Below are positions 1 to 6,277 of a stretch of DNA of 9,379 nt, piece after piece. Source of the DNA: Methanosphaera sp. rholeuAM6 (lineage in GTDB: Archaea; Methanobacteriota; Methanobacteria; Methanobacteriales; Methanobacteriaceae); assembly GCA_003266105.1 (NCBI GenBank), contig MVAA01000014.1, positions 1 through 9,379 on the forward strand. The letters run 5' to 3'. Position 1 is the first letter of the stretch. Each line of letters starts with the position of its first letter. Position numbers and translations under genes: made by a program. Under the pieces are notes generated by a model. That model worked only from the letters and a program-made list of their open reading frames with translations, made no database searches and was not told the DNA's origin.

Positions 1-239
1 TTAAAGCTTTTTTAAACTTCTTTTTTTATCTAATTTAAATACTTAACTAAACATTCATAGTTAATTATATATGCCTAAAAATACAATATATTCATAGGTG
101 ATATAATCGTCAATATTTAGTAAAATTAATGAAAAAATTATATTACTAAGTTACAATACCAATATGAAGCTGATATTAGAATTTGTGACTATATGAAATG
201 TTAAATTTATGCATTTTAGATTATACAAGGAGATGTTTA
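1..239. other. AT-rich non-coding stretch
   Basis: No reading frame of useful length with a ribosome binding site is visible on either strand. The stretch is almost entirely A and T. Near its right end there is a TATA-like AAATTTAT (203-210) and an AAGGAG (227-232), which most likely belonged to the decayed gene that follows. I see no repeat, RNA gene or clear terminator. Confidence 0.6.
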
Positions 240-550
240 ATAACTAAAGTATTTGCAGAAAATACATTCAAAAAATAATTATTATTATTGAAGGTAAAAC
301 TACATTAGTTTATAATACTTGATGACATTAAAACTGTGAAATATTAGTACTTGATAATATAATGCTGATATTGAACGGCTATTTTTAGAATAATTGATGT
401 AACTGTTAAAGAAATAGATTTAAAAGGCAATAGTTGTCTTGAATTATAGTTAAAATAGATGGGATTTATCATAGAATATTTATTAGAGCACATTATGTAG
501 ACAAAATGGGAGATATTGTCGAAGTTCTTGTAAATATGATGAAAAAATAG
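240..550 (+). pseudogene. Decayed gene of about 100 codons, unrecognised
   Basis: A coherent protein can be read only by switching frame several times. An AAGGAG at 227-232 lies seven bases before ATA at 240-242, where a start codon would be expected. The segments are: TKVFAENTFKK (243-275); IIEGKTTLVYNT (up to 319, next frame); DDIKTVKY (321-344); ILVLDNI (341-361); NADIERLFL (361-387); RIIDVTVKEIDLKGNSCLEL (387-446); and VKIDGIYHRIFIRAHYVDKM then GDIVEVLVN (449-535), stopping at TAG 548-550. The pieces abut or overlap by a few bases, as small indels would produce, and their composition is protein-like (alternating hydrophobic and charged residues, beta-rich). I do not recognise the family. 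An assembly or sequencing fault is an alternative, but the loss of the start codon as well favours true decay. Confidence 0.55.
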
Positions 551-567
551 TTGCAGTTAAATAAGAT

Positions 568-577
568 TAATATTTTT
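568..577 (+). promoter_or_regulatory. Possible TATA box of the glutamate synthase operon
   Basis: TAATATTTTT lies 70-80 bases before the first operon gene. Transcription would start about 25 bases downstream, near 598-602. The surrounding DNA is so A/T-rich that the match alone is weak. It gains support because its distance to the operator-like repeat at 602-624 (24 bases) equals the TATA-to-operator distance before amtB. Confidence 0.35.
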
Positions 578-601
578 GAATCTCTTTTCATCCAGTACTA
601 A

Positions 602-624
602 CGGAAGTTGCTTTCATACTTGAA
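602..624 (+). promoter_or_regulatory. Degenerate NrpR-type operator before the glutamate synthase operon
   Basis: CGGAAGT, nine bases, then ACTTGAA. The left half is identical to the left half of the perfect 23-bp inverted repeat before amtB (CGGAAGT-N9-ACTTCCG), the spacing is the same, and four of seven right-half bases match. The preceding TAA is also shared, giving the 10-mer TAACGGAAGT in both places. It also contains GGAA-N6-TTCA (603-616), one base off the GGAA-N6-TTCC consensus known for the archaeal nitrogen repressor NrpR in Methanococcus. It sits 23 bases before the ATG, probably just after the transcription start. Regulation by NrpR is inferred. Confidence 0.45.
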
Positions 625-647
625 ATGTTAATAAAAGAGGTATACAT

Positions 648-1565
648 ATGTGTGGAATTGCAGGAGTAATATATAAAGATAAAAAAACACATAATGTTGG
701 TGAATCATTAACAGCAATGCTTGAATCATTACAACATAGAGGACCAGACTCCGCCGGCTTTGCAATATACGGTGGATTAAACCTTCCAAAAAATAACTAC
801 CAATTAAATATTGAATTAAAAAACAGATCAAGATTATTAAATCAAGTTAAAACAACTTTAACACAATTAAGTCCAATATTTAATGAAGAATTAATAGAAT
901 CAGTAGATAACTATAACGTCTACAGATGTGAAATTCAGTTAGAACAATATTCAATGCTTCAACCATTGTTAAGAACTCTGAATTTAATAGATGATGTTCA
1001 AGTAATCAACGGTTCACATTCATTTGAAATGATAAAAGACATAGGAAAAGTTAAAGACATAGCGGAAAGGTATCATGTTCCAAAAAGAGTAGGAACACAC
1101 GGGATAGGACACATCCGTTTCGCAACAGAAAGTGGAATAGACAGGTACCATGCTCATCCTTACCAAAGTTACATAACCCCCGATATAACAGTAGTGCATA
1201 ACGGACAAATAACAAATTACTGGAAAATCAGGGACCCCTTGGAAAGAAAAGGACATAAATTTGTATCATTAAATGATACGGAGTGCATAGTACATTACAT
1301 TGCAGACAAATTATCAAAAGGATACAAACTAGAAGAAGCATTAGAAGAATCTGTGAAAGATTTAGATGGACCATTTTCTATTTTAGTGGGAACACCTAAT
1401 GGTATAGGAATAGCAAAAGACAAACTGGGACTAAGACCAGGGGTAATGGCAGAAAATGATGATGTATTTGCAATAGCATCAGAAGAAGTATCATTACAGA
1501 ACGTACTTGATACAGACCATGTAGAACAAATCGCTCCAGGAGAAATAAGAGCATACACTATATAA
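648..1565 (+). CDS. Glutamate synthase, glutamine amidotransferase subunit (archaeal split GltB N-domain)
   Basis: This 305-residue class II glutamine amidotransferase should release ammonia from glutamine for the glutamate synthase core encoded three genes downstream. The start is fixed by MCGIAG: Cys2 becomes the N-terminal nucleophile once Met1 is removed. Other class II hallmarks are HRGPDSAG (30-37), GHIRFAT (154-160), HAHP (168-171), HNGQ (184-187), DGPFSI (240-245) and LGLRPG (270-275). An insert of roughly 100 residues separates the first two blocks, as I recall for the split archaeal form (MJ1351 type). AGAGG (636-640) precedes the ATG by seven bases. It is the first gene of a five-gene operon; the next gene begins 12 bases after its stop. 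PurF-like or asparagine-synthase-like proteins share the fold, but the GXGXG and FMN-domain neighbours settle the assignment. Confidence 0.9.
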   Translation: MCGIAGVIYKDKKTHNVGESLTAMLESLQHRGPDSAGFAIYGGLNLPKNNYQLNIELKNRSRLLNQVKTTLTQLSPIFNEELIESVDNYNVYRCEIQLEQYSMLQPLLRTLNLIDDVQVINGSHSFEMIKDIGKVKDIAERYHVPKRVGTHGIGHIRFATESGIDRYHAHPYQSYITPDITVVHNGQITNYWKIRDPLERKGHKFVSLNDTECIVHYIADKLSKGYKLEEALEESVKDLDGPFSILVGTPNGIGIAKDKLGLRPGVMAENDDVFAIASEEVSLQNVLDTDHVEQIAPGEIRAYTI

Positions 1566-1577
1566 GAGGTAATATAT

Positions 1578-2255
1578 ATGCGAAAGTATGTTATTGATGC
1601 AATGGGAATGAGTGAAAAACAGTTAACTCGTTCAATAAAGGAACATGCAATAGATTACGATAAACTCATAATAAAAAATCCTCAATCAAGCCACAATATA
1701 GCTGCTGGAGTAACAGAAGAAGTAGAAATTGAAATTGATGGAAGTGCAGGTTATTTTGTTGGAACAATGATTGACGGACCAAAAATTCACGTAGCACATA
1801 ATGCAGGATGGTTTGCCGGAGATAACATGACTAAAGGTGAACTGATCATTGAAGGTGTTGCAGGTGATGGTGCAGGACAAGGTATTTATGGTGGAACAGT
1901 TGTTGTAAAAGGAAATGCTGGTTCCCGTACCGGAGAAATTATGAAAGGTGGTACAGTAATCATTGGTGGTAACAGTGGATTTATGACAGGTCTATTAATG
2001 ATGGGTGGACGCATGATTATTCTCGGAAATGTAACGGAGTTTGCCGGAGAATCCATTATGCGTGGAACCATATTTGTATTGGGTGAAATAAAAAGCCTGG
2101 GAAAAAATGCAATGGTGGAACATTCAACATTGGAAGACCAAGAGGAATTAAAACAAATATTAACAAAATATGGTTTTGAATTAACTGATATAGACTACAC
2201 AAACTTCAAAAAAATAACGGCAAAAAGTAACAGGCCAGTATATGGAGGAGAATAA
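1578..2255 (+). CDS. Glutamate synthase, GXGXG beta-helix subunit (split GltB C-domain)
   Basis: This 225-residue protein corresponds to the C-terminal right-handed beta-helix of bacterial GltB, which has a structural role holding the amidotransferase and FMN domains together. From about residue 55 to 175 there are repeated glycine-spaced turns such as GAGQGIYGG, GNAGSRTGEIMKGG and GNSGFMTGLLMMGG, each about 16-21 residues apart, typical of GXGXG (formylmethanofuran dehydrogenase subunit C also has this repeat). The C-terminal 45 residues (LEDQEELKQILTKYGFEL onward) are the usual helical tail of the archaeal glutamate synthase version. GAGGT (1566-1570) lies seven bases before the ATG and directly follows the stop of the previous gene. 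The FwdC/FmdC alternative is unlikely in this operon. Confidence 0.87.
   Translation: MRKYVIDAMGMSEKQLTRSIKEHAIDYDKLIIKNPQSSHNIAAGVTEEVEIEIDGSAGYFVGTMIDGPKIHVAHNAGWFAGDNMTKGELIIEGVAGDGAGQGIYGGTVVVKGNAGSRTGEIMKGGTVIIGGNSGFMTGLLMMGGRMIILGNVTEFAGESIMRGTIFVLGEIKSLGKNAMVEHSTLEDQEELKQILTKYGFELTDIDYTNFKKITAKSNRPVYGGE
2244..2250 (+). promoter_or_regulatory. Ribosome binding site deciding the start of the FrhB-like gene
   Basis: GGAGGAG is followed six bases later by ATG at 2257. An in-frame ATG at 2242 overlaps this site and has no ribosome binding site of its own, so 2257 is the better start. The site lies in the last codons of the GXGXG gene, so translation of the two is probably coupled. Confidence 0.75.
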
Positions 2256-2256
2256 T

Positions 2257-3333
2257 ATGGTGGGCACAAAAATAGCAATGGTAGGAACACCATGTCAAAT
2301 AATGGCAGCTTCAAAAGTACAGCATTACACAAAAGCACCAATCGACTTCAAAATTGGACTATTCTGTATGGAAAACTTTTCATACTCCTATTTTCAGGAA
2401 CTGCTAAAACAGTATAACTTAACAATGGCTGAAATAGAAAAATTCAGGATCGAAAAAGGATTTGCATTTTTATCACTTAAAAGCGGGAAAAAAATGAAAA
2501 TTCCATTAGCCACAGCAAAAACAGTTGTAAGAAAAAACTGTAATGTATGTGTGGAATTGACATCGGAAACATCTGACATATCCGTTGGATCAATTGGTTC
2601 TGATACTGGCTGGTCTACATTAATTGTCAGAACGGAAAAAGGTAAAAGAGTCATAGATGGTGCTATTGAAAAAGGTTTTCTTAAATCAAAAGAATTAAAA
2701 CCATCTCAACTAAAATTACTGGAACGCATAGCTTTTAATAAAGCAAAAACAAATTATGAAAACATTGAATTACGGGAATCAAAATCAAGACCGGTATTAT
2801 ATCAGAGGAAAAAAACAGATAAGGGAGTTATGGCTGAAAATTCTGTATCCGATTTCACGGATTTACGTGCAAACGTAATTAATGTTGGTTCATGTGTTTT
2901 ATGTGGTGCATGCGAATATGTATGTCCTGAAAAAATGATAATTATTGACGATACAAAACCAAGGAAAAAACGTGGAAAATGTCCTGAAGACTGTCATTTA
3001 TGTTTCTCAGTATGTCCAAGAACATTCATTCCAGAAAGTCTGAGAAATGACATGTCCAAAAAAGTAGGAGAGTATAAGAAAATATTAACAGTTAAATCAT
3101 TAAAACACAATGAAGGACAGGATGGGGTAGTTGTTACAACAATACTGGACTATCTTATATCAAATAACATAGTTTCCGATGCTTTGGTAATAGATAAAAA
3201 AGAAAACTCTCCATGGAAACCAGTAGCAATACTAACAAAGGATATTGATGAAATTGTTAAGGCATCAGGTACAAAATATTCTGTCTGTCCGATATTCAAA
3301 GCATTAAAACCATTAGATGAGGATGTGATATAA
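2257..3333 (+). CDS. FrhB-like F420/flavin and ferredoxin subunit of glutamate synthase, domain order permuted
   Basis: Probable electron-input subunit: members of the FrhB/FdhB family bind FAD and exchange electrons with coenzyme F420, so this subunit would pass electrons from reduced F420 to the FMN core. From the ATG at 2257 it has 358 residues. Residues 1 to about 200 are FrhB C-domain-like: VGTPCQIMAASK (9-20), CNVC (95-98), DISVGSIGS and GWSTLIVRTEKG. Residues about 208-255 bind two 4Fe-4S clusters: C213, C216, C219, C223 and C242, C246, C249, C253. Residues about 270-358 are FrhB N-domain-like: ILTVKSLKHNEGQDG, DALVID, PWKP and ASGTKYSVCPIFKAL. In the usual layout (MJ1349 type, from memory) the order is ferredoxin, N-domain, C-domain, so this reads as a circular permutation. 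The conserved DGG in GQDGGVVT is DGV here. One base separates it from the gene before, none from the gene after. Confidence 0.85.
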   Translation: MVGTKIAMVGTPCQIMAASKVQHYTKAPIDFKIGLFCMENFSYSYFQELLKQYNLTMAEIEKFRIEKGFAFLSLKSGKKMKIPLATAKTVVRKNCNVCVELTSETSDISVGSIGSDTGWSTLIVRTEKGKRVIDGAIEKGFLKSKELKPSQLKLLERIAFNKAKTNYENIELRESKSRPVLYQRKKTDKGVMAENSVSDFTDLRANVINVGSCVLCGACEYVCPEKMIIIDDTKPRKKRGKCPEDCHLCFSVCPRTFIPESLRNDMSKKVGEYKKILTVKSLKHNEGQDGVVVTTILDYLISNNIVSDALVIDKKENSPWKPVAILTKDIDEIVKASGTKYSVCPIFKALKPLDEDVI

Positions 3334-4812
3334 ATGCCATTCAATGTAGATAGACGTTCGGAAATATGTAAACGAAACAACAATCGTCCGGGTTGTTGCT
3401 GGTATTTGTGTGACAATCCTAAAAAGACGTTATGTCAACACTGTTACACCTGTTTCAGCAATTGTCCACATGGCGTTTATGAGATAATTAACGATGAACC
3501 TCAGCCAGTACACCAGGAAAGATGTGTCGGTTGTAAAATCTGTGAACAGATGTGTCCAAATAATGCAATATATGTTACACCGTTACCTGATGAGAATAGG
3601 GGTATTTGGTCTAATTATACAATGCTTGAAATTCAGCGGAAAGCAGCAGAAGGATCATATAAGGTCAGAGGTTGTGGTTCTACCAGACATGTTCCATCAT
3701 TTGATGATTTGACAATCCTTCCGGCACAGGTATCAAGACCTCCAATAGACAAGTACCGTGAACCATGTAATTCAGAGGTAGTTCTTGGTGACAGATTTGC
3801 AGAAAATCCTATAAAGATAGCAACACCTATTATGATAGGGGCAATGTCTTTTGGAGCAATAAGTAAAGAGGCAAAAATATCACTTGCAAGAGGTTCTTCA
3901 TTGGCCGGTACTATTACAAATACCGGGGAAGGAGGAATGTTGCCTGAAGAAAGACATTATGCTGATAAATTGATAGCACAGTATGCATCAGGAAGGTTTG
4001 GTGTATCTGCAAATTACTTGAACAATGCTGAAGCAATAGAAATTAAAATTGGTCAGGGTTCAAAGTCAGGTATGGGTGGACACTTGTTGGCCGAAAAGGT
4101 AACTGCTGAAGTTGCACGTATCAGAAACATTCCTGAAGGTACGGATGCCTTAAGTCCTGCAAGACATATGGATATTGTTGGACCGGAAGATCTTGGAATG
4201 AAAATTGACCAGTTACGTGATATTACCGACTGGAAAATACCGATTATAGTTAAATTTACCTCAGGTCGTGTTGAACAGGACGTGAAAATTGCTGCAAAAG
4301 CCGGAGCTGACATAATAGTAATAGATGGTATGCAGGGTGGTACAGGTGCAGGACCGGAAGTTGTAACAGAACATGCAGGTGTTCCTACAATTCAGGCTAT
4401 TGTTGAAGCCGATGATGCTCTTAAAGAGATAAGTATACGTGATGAAGTCAGTTTGGTGGCTGCTGGTGGTATACGTTCGGGAGCAGATGTTGCAAAGGCC
4501 ATAGCATTAGGTGCCGATGCAGTATATATTGGTACGGCCGCTTTAATATCCATAGGTTGTAAAGTTTGTCAGGGATGTAGTCATGGTACTTGTCCTAAAG
4601 GTATTGCTACACAGGACAGGGTTCTCAGAAGAAGACTTGACCCTATCCGTGGCGGTCAGCATGTGGCAAATTATATCAATGCAATGACTGAAGAAGCTAA
4701 AATGTTAACTCAGCAGGCAGGTAATACCGACATTCAAAAACTTGAACGTGAAGATTTAGTTTCATTATCATTGGAAGCTTTCCACATTACAGGTATACCT
4801 CTTGTCAGATAG
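3334..4812 (+). CDS. gltB: Glutamate synthase core: ferredoxin domain plus FMN / 3Fe-4S synthase domain
   Basis: This 492-residue subunit should make glutamate from 2-oxoglutarate and ammonia on FMN. The N-terminal ferredoxin part has C34, C37, C40, C44 and C64, C67, C70, C74, preceded by four extra cysteines (12, 21, 22, 26). From about residue 120 it is a TIM-barrel glutamate synthase domain: QGSKSGMGG (241-249), LSPARHMDI (273-281), GMQGGTGAG (332-340) and GGIRSGADVAKAIALGADAV (378-397). C409, C415 and C420 follow the C-x5-C-x4-C spacing of the 3Fe-4S cluster in bacterial GltB; C412 is extra. The amidotransferase and beta-helix parts of bacterial GltB are separate genes upstream, and no GltD is present. 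The ATG directly follows the previous stop; a GAGG about 12 bases upstream is poorly placed, so translational coupling is likely. Confidence 0.93.
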   Translation: MPFNVDRRSEICKRNNNRPGCCWYLCDNPKKTLCQHCYTCFSNCPHGVYEIINDEPQPVHQERCVGCKICEQMCPNNAIYVTPLPDENRGIWSNYTMLEIQRKAAEGSYKVRGCGSTRHVPSFDDLTILPAQVSRPPIDKYREPCNSEVVLGDRFAENPIKIATPIMIGAMSFGAISKEAKISLARGSSLAGTITNTGEGGMLPEERHYADKLIAQYASGRFGVSANYLNNAEAIEIKIGQGSKSGMGGHLLAEKVTAEVARIRNIPEGTDALSPARHMDIVGPEDLGMKIDQLRDITDWKIPIIVKFTSGRVEQDVKIAAKAGADIIVIDGMQGGTGAGPEVVTEHAGVPTIQAIVEADDALKEISIRDEVSLVAAGGIRSGADVAKAIALGADAVYIGTAALISIGCKVCQGCSHGTCPKGIATQDRVLRRRLDPIRGGQHVANYINAMTEEAKMLTQQAGNTDIQKLEREDLVSLSLEAFHITGIPLVR

Positions 4813-4821
4813 GGTGATTTT

Positions 4822-5163
4822 ATGTTTAAAAGAATAGTCGCAATTATTCGACCGGAAAAACTGGACATAGTAAAGGATATGTTGGCTGAAATTGGTTGTA
4901 ATGGGTTAACTGTTTATGATGTTAAAGGTCGTGGGGATCAGTTGGGTTTAACTGAAAAATATAGGGGAAATACCTTCCACATTGATCTTATTAATAAGAC
5001 CCAAATCGAAATAGTTACTACAGCAGACAACGTTGATAAGATTGTTGAAACAATTAAAGATGGTGCATATACTGGACATATTGGGGATGGTAAGATATTC
5101 ATTTCCGATGTTGAAAAGGTAATCCGTATACGTACTGGAGAATCTGGAGAAGATGCCATATAA
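4822..5163 (+). CDS. glnK: PII signal protein encoded in the glutamate synthase operon
   Basis: A 113-residue PII protein, a trimeric sensor of 2-oxoglutarate and ATP/ADP. It shows the N-terminal FKRIVAIIRPEKLD strand and helix, the T-loop (residues about 38-56, GDQLGLTEKYRGNTFHIDL), the B-loop nucleotide site TGHIGDGKIF (84-93) and C-terminal KVIRIRTGE. The residue equivalent to Tyr51, uridylylated in enterobacteria, is Phe52; the minus-strand GlnK in this window has Tyr51. GGTGA (4813-4817) lies four bases before the ATG, and nine bases separate the gene from the synthase core. Being last in this operon, and not beside amtB, suggests a target in the glutamate synthase complex or in glutamine metabolism rather than the transporter; that is inferred. 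The family is certain, the GlnB/GlnK naming is not. Confidence 0.93.
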   Translation: MFKRIVAIIRPEKLDIVKDMLAEIGCNGLTVYDVKGRGDQLGLTEKYRGNTFHIDLINKTQIEIVTTADNVDKIVETIKDGAYTGHIGDGKIFISDVEKVIRIRTGESGEDAI

Positions 5164-5183
5164 CTTCTCCGTAATTATTTTTT
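5146..5183 (+). terminator. Hairpin and T-run ending the glutamate synthase operon
   Basis: GGAGAAG (5146-5152) and CTTCTCC (5164-5170) form a perfect 7-bp stem with an 11-base loop, followed within 8 bases by TTTTTT (5178-5183). The stem straddles the stop codon of the PII gene. Archaea usually rely on T-runs alone, so the stem may add stability or be incidental to coding. Confidence 0.6.
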
Positions 5184-5233
5184 AAAATATTTAATGTCAT
5201 ATTCTAGAAAGACTTTTAAAGTATGGTGATAAA

Positions 5234-5255
5234 CATATATATAATGATTAATCAT
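5234..5255 (+). promoter_or_regulatory. npdG promoter: TATA box with adjoining palindrome
   Basis: CATATATATA (5234-5243) is a good archaeal TATA box 37-46 bases before the ATG, predicting a start of transcription near 5262-5267 and a short leader. Immediately after it lies ATGATTAATCAT (5244-5255), a perfect 12-bp palindrome between the TATA box and the start site, where a bound repressor could block polymerase. It does not resemble the GGAA/TTCC operators elsewhere in the window. Confidence 0.5.
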
Positions 5256-5279
5256 GATAAATAGATTTGGAGGAATAAT

Positions 5280-5960
5280 ATGAAAATAGCAATAATAGGT
5301 GGAACCGGCGCACAAGGATTAAACTTGGGAAAAAGATTAGCAATAGCTGGAGAAGATGTAATCATTGGAAGCAGACAAGAAGAAAAAGCATTAACGAAAG
5401 TTGAAGAATCATTGGAATTACTTAAAGACTATGATAATATCAGTATGGTGGGAATGTCCAATGAAGATGCAGCAAAAGAAGGAGAATTACTTATATTAAC
5501 AGTACCTTTAGCTGCACAAAAAGCAACGTTACAATCAATAAAGGAATTTGTAGGAGAAAAAATATTAATAGATGCAACAGTACCATTGGAAACAGCAATT
5601 GGAGGTTCACCTGCCAGATTCGTAGATTTGATGGAAGGATCAGCAGCAGAAAGAACTGCAAAAATACTTAAAAAAACAGGTGCAAAAGTTGTAGCAGGTT
5701 TTAACAACATCAGTAACTCACAACTGAACAATATTCATGAACCTATTGACTGTGACTGTTTAATTGCTGGAGATAATAATGAAGCAAAAGCACAAGTCAA
5801 AGAATTAGTTGAAAAATTGCCTGGTGTAAGATGTATTGATTGTGGAAAACTTGAAAAAGCACGAATGATAGAAAAAATTACACCATTACTAATAGGATTA
5901 AACATTAAGTACAAATCACATTATGGTGGATTAAGAATAACTGGAATAGACTTTGAATAA
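5280..5960 (+). CDS. npdG: F420-dependent NADP oxidoreductase (Fno)
   Basis: A 226-residue cytoplasmic enzyme that moves hydride between reduced F420 and NADP, supplying NADPH for biosynthesis in methanogens. Seen in sequence: an N-terminal Rossmann motif IIGGTGAQG (5-13), GSR at 30-32 where the 2'-phosphate of NADP binds, LTVPL, the IDATVPLE segment, GFNNIS, and the C-terminal YKSHYGGLRITGI typical of the family. Length matches the family (about 220-230). GGAGG (5269-5273) lies six bases before the ATG. It is 116 bases past the operon terminator with its own TATA box, so it is probably a separate unit, but its position next to an F420-type glutamate synthase fits shared use of F420. Plain NADP reductases with this fold are an alternative; the C-terminal motif and archaeal context favour Fno. 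Confidence 0.92.
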   Translation: MKIAIIGGTGAQGLNLGKRLAIAGEDVIIGSRQEEKALTKVEESLELLKDYDNISMVGMSNEDAAKEGELLILTVPLAAQKATLQSIKEFVGEKILIDATVPLETAIGGSPARFVDLMEGSAAERTAKILKKTGAKVVAGFNNISNSQLNNIHEPIDCDCLIAGDNNEAKAQVKELVEKLPGVRCIDCGKLEKARMIEKITPLLIGLNIKYKSHYGGLRITGIDFE

Positions 5961-5972
5961 GATTATTAATTA

Positions 5973-5990
5973 TCTTTTCTTTTTTTTTTT
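5973..5990 (+). terminator. T-run terminator after npdG
   Basis: CTTTTC followed by eleven T (5980-5990) begins 12 bases after the npdG stop. Oligo-T tracts of this kind are the usual archaeal termination signal. No stable hairpin precedes it. Confidence 0.6.
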
Positions 5991-6277
5991 AAATGGTTTA
6001 GTTAGGGCATGTTTACAGGTTCATTTAATTGTATATTACTTCTTTTTTTCTAATTTTTAATTGATCTTCCTTTTAGAGTAATGTTTTCAAAATATGTTTT
6101 TCAAAAAAAATTATAATGAGGGAGGTTATGAATTTTTCGAGAGATAATTTTTGGGGGTTATAATTATTTATTTATGGGAGATTAAATGAGGGGGGAGGTT
6201 AAGATGGGGTGATTAAGGAGATTTTGACTACTGTCATTGTTTAGTTACCAATATGAAACTATTTGAAAACTATTTAA
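5991..6277. other. Non-coding region between convergent npdG and glnK, with a G-rich patch
   Basis: No gene is supported. From 6118 to 6220 the plus strand carries runs of G unusual for this A/T-rich DNA: GAGGGAGGTT (6118-6127), GGGGG (6153-6157), GGGAG (6176-6180), GGGGGGAGG (6190-6198), GGGGTGAT (6206-6213) and AAGGAG (6215-6220). There are almost no C bases to pair with them, so a folded RNA from the plus strand is unlikely. Eight A at 6103-6110 would give a T-run on the minus strand, a possible stop site for the amtB-glnK transcript about 170 bases past glnK. Confidence 0.5.

Noticed and set aside
628..831. Minus-strand hydrophobic frame of 67 codons across the first operon gene start
   Set aside because: It overlaps the amidotransferase start and its leader; the hydrophobic content reflects A/T-rich DNA, and no start signal supports it.
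2242..2256. Alternative ATG five codons upstream for the FrhB-like gene
   Set aside because: No ribosome binding site precedes it, while GGAGGAG is ideally placed for the ATG at 2257.
6128..6163. Tiny frame of 11 codons after GAGGGAGGTT
   Set aside because: The ATG follows the purine tract too closely for normal initiation, and nothing about the peptide suggests a function.
6153..6209. G-quadruplex
   Set aside because: Four runs of three or more G exist, but the intervening loops are about 11-18 bases, too long for a convincing quadruplex.
6244..6275. Short direct repeat AACTATTT twice, and similarity of ACCAATATGAA here (6247-6257) to bases 160-170
   Set aside because: Short A/T-rich matches of this size are expected by chance in this composition, and no flanking structure supports a mobile element.
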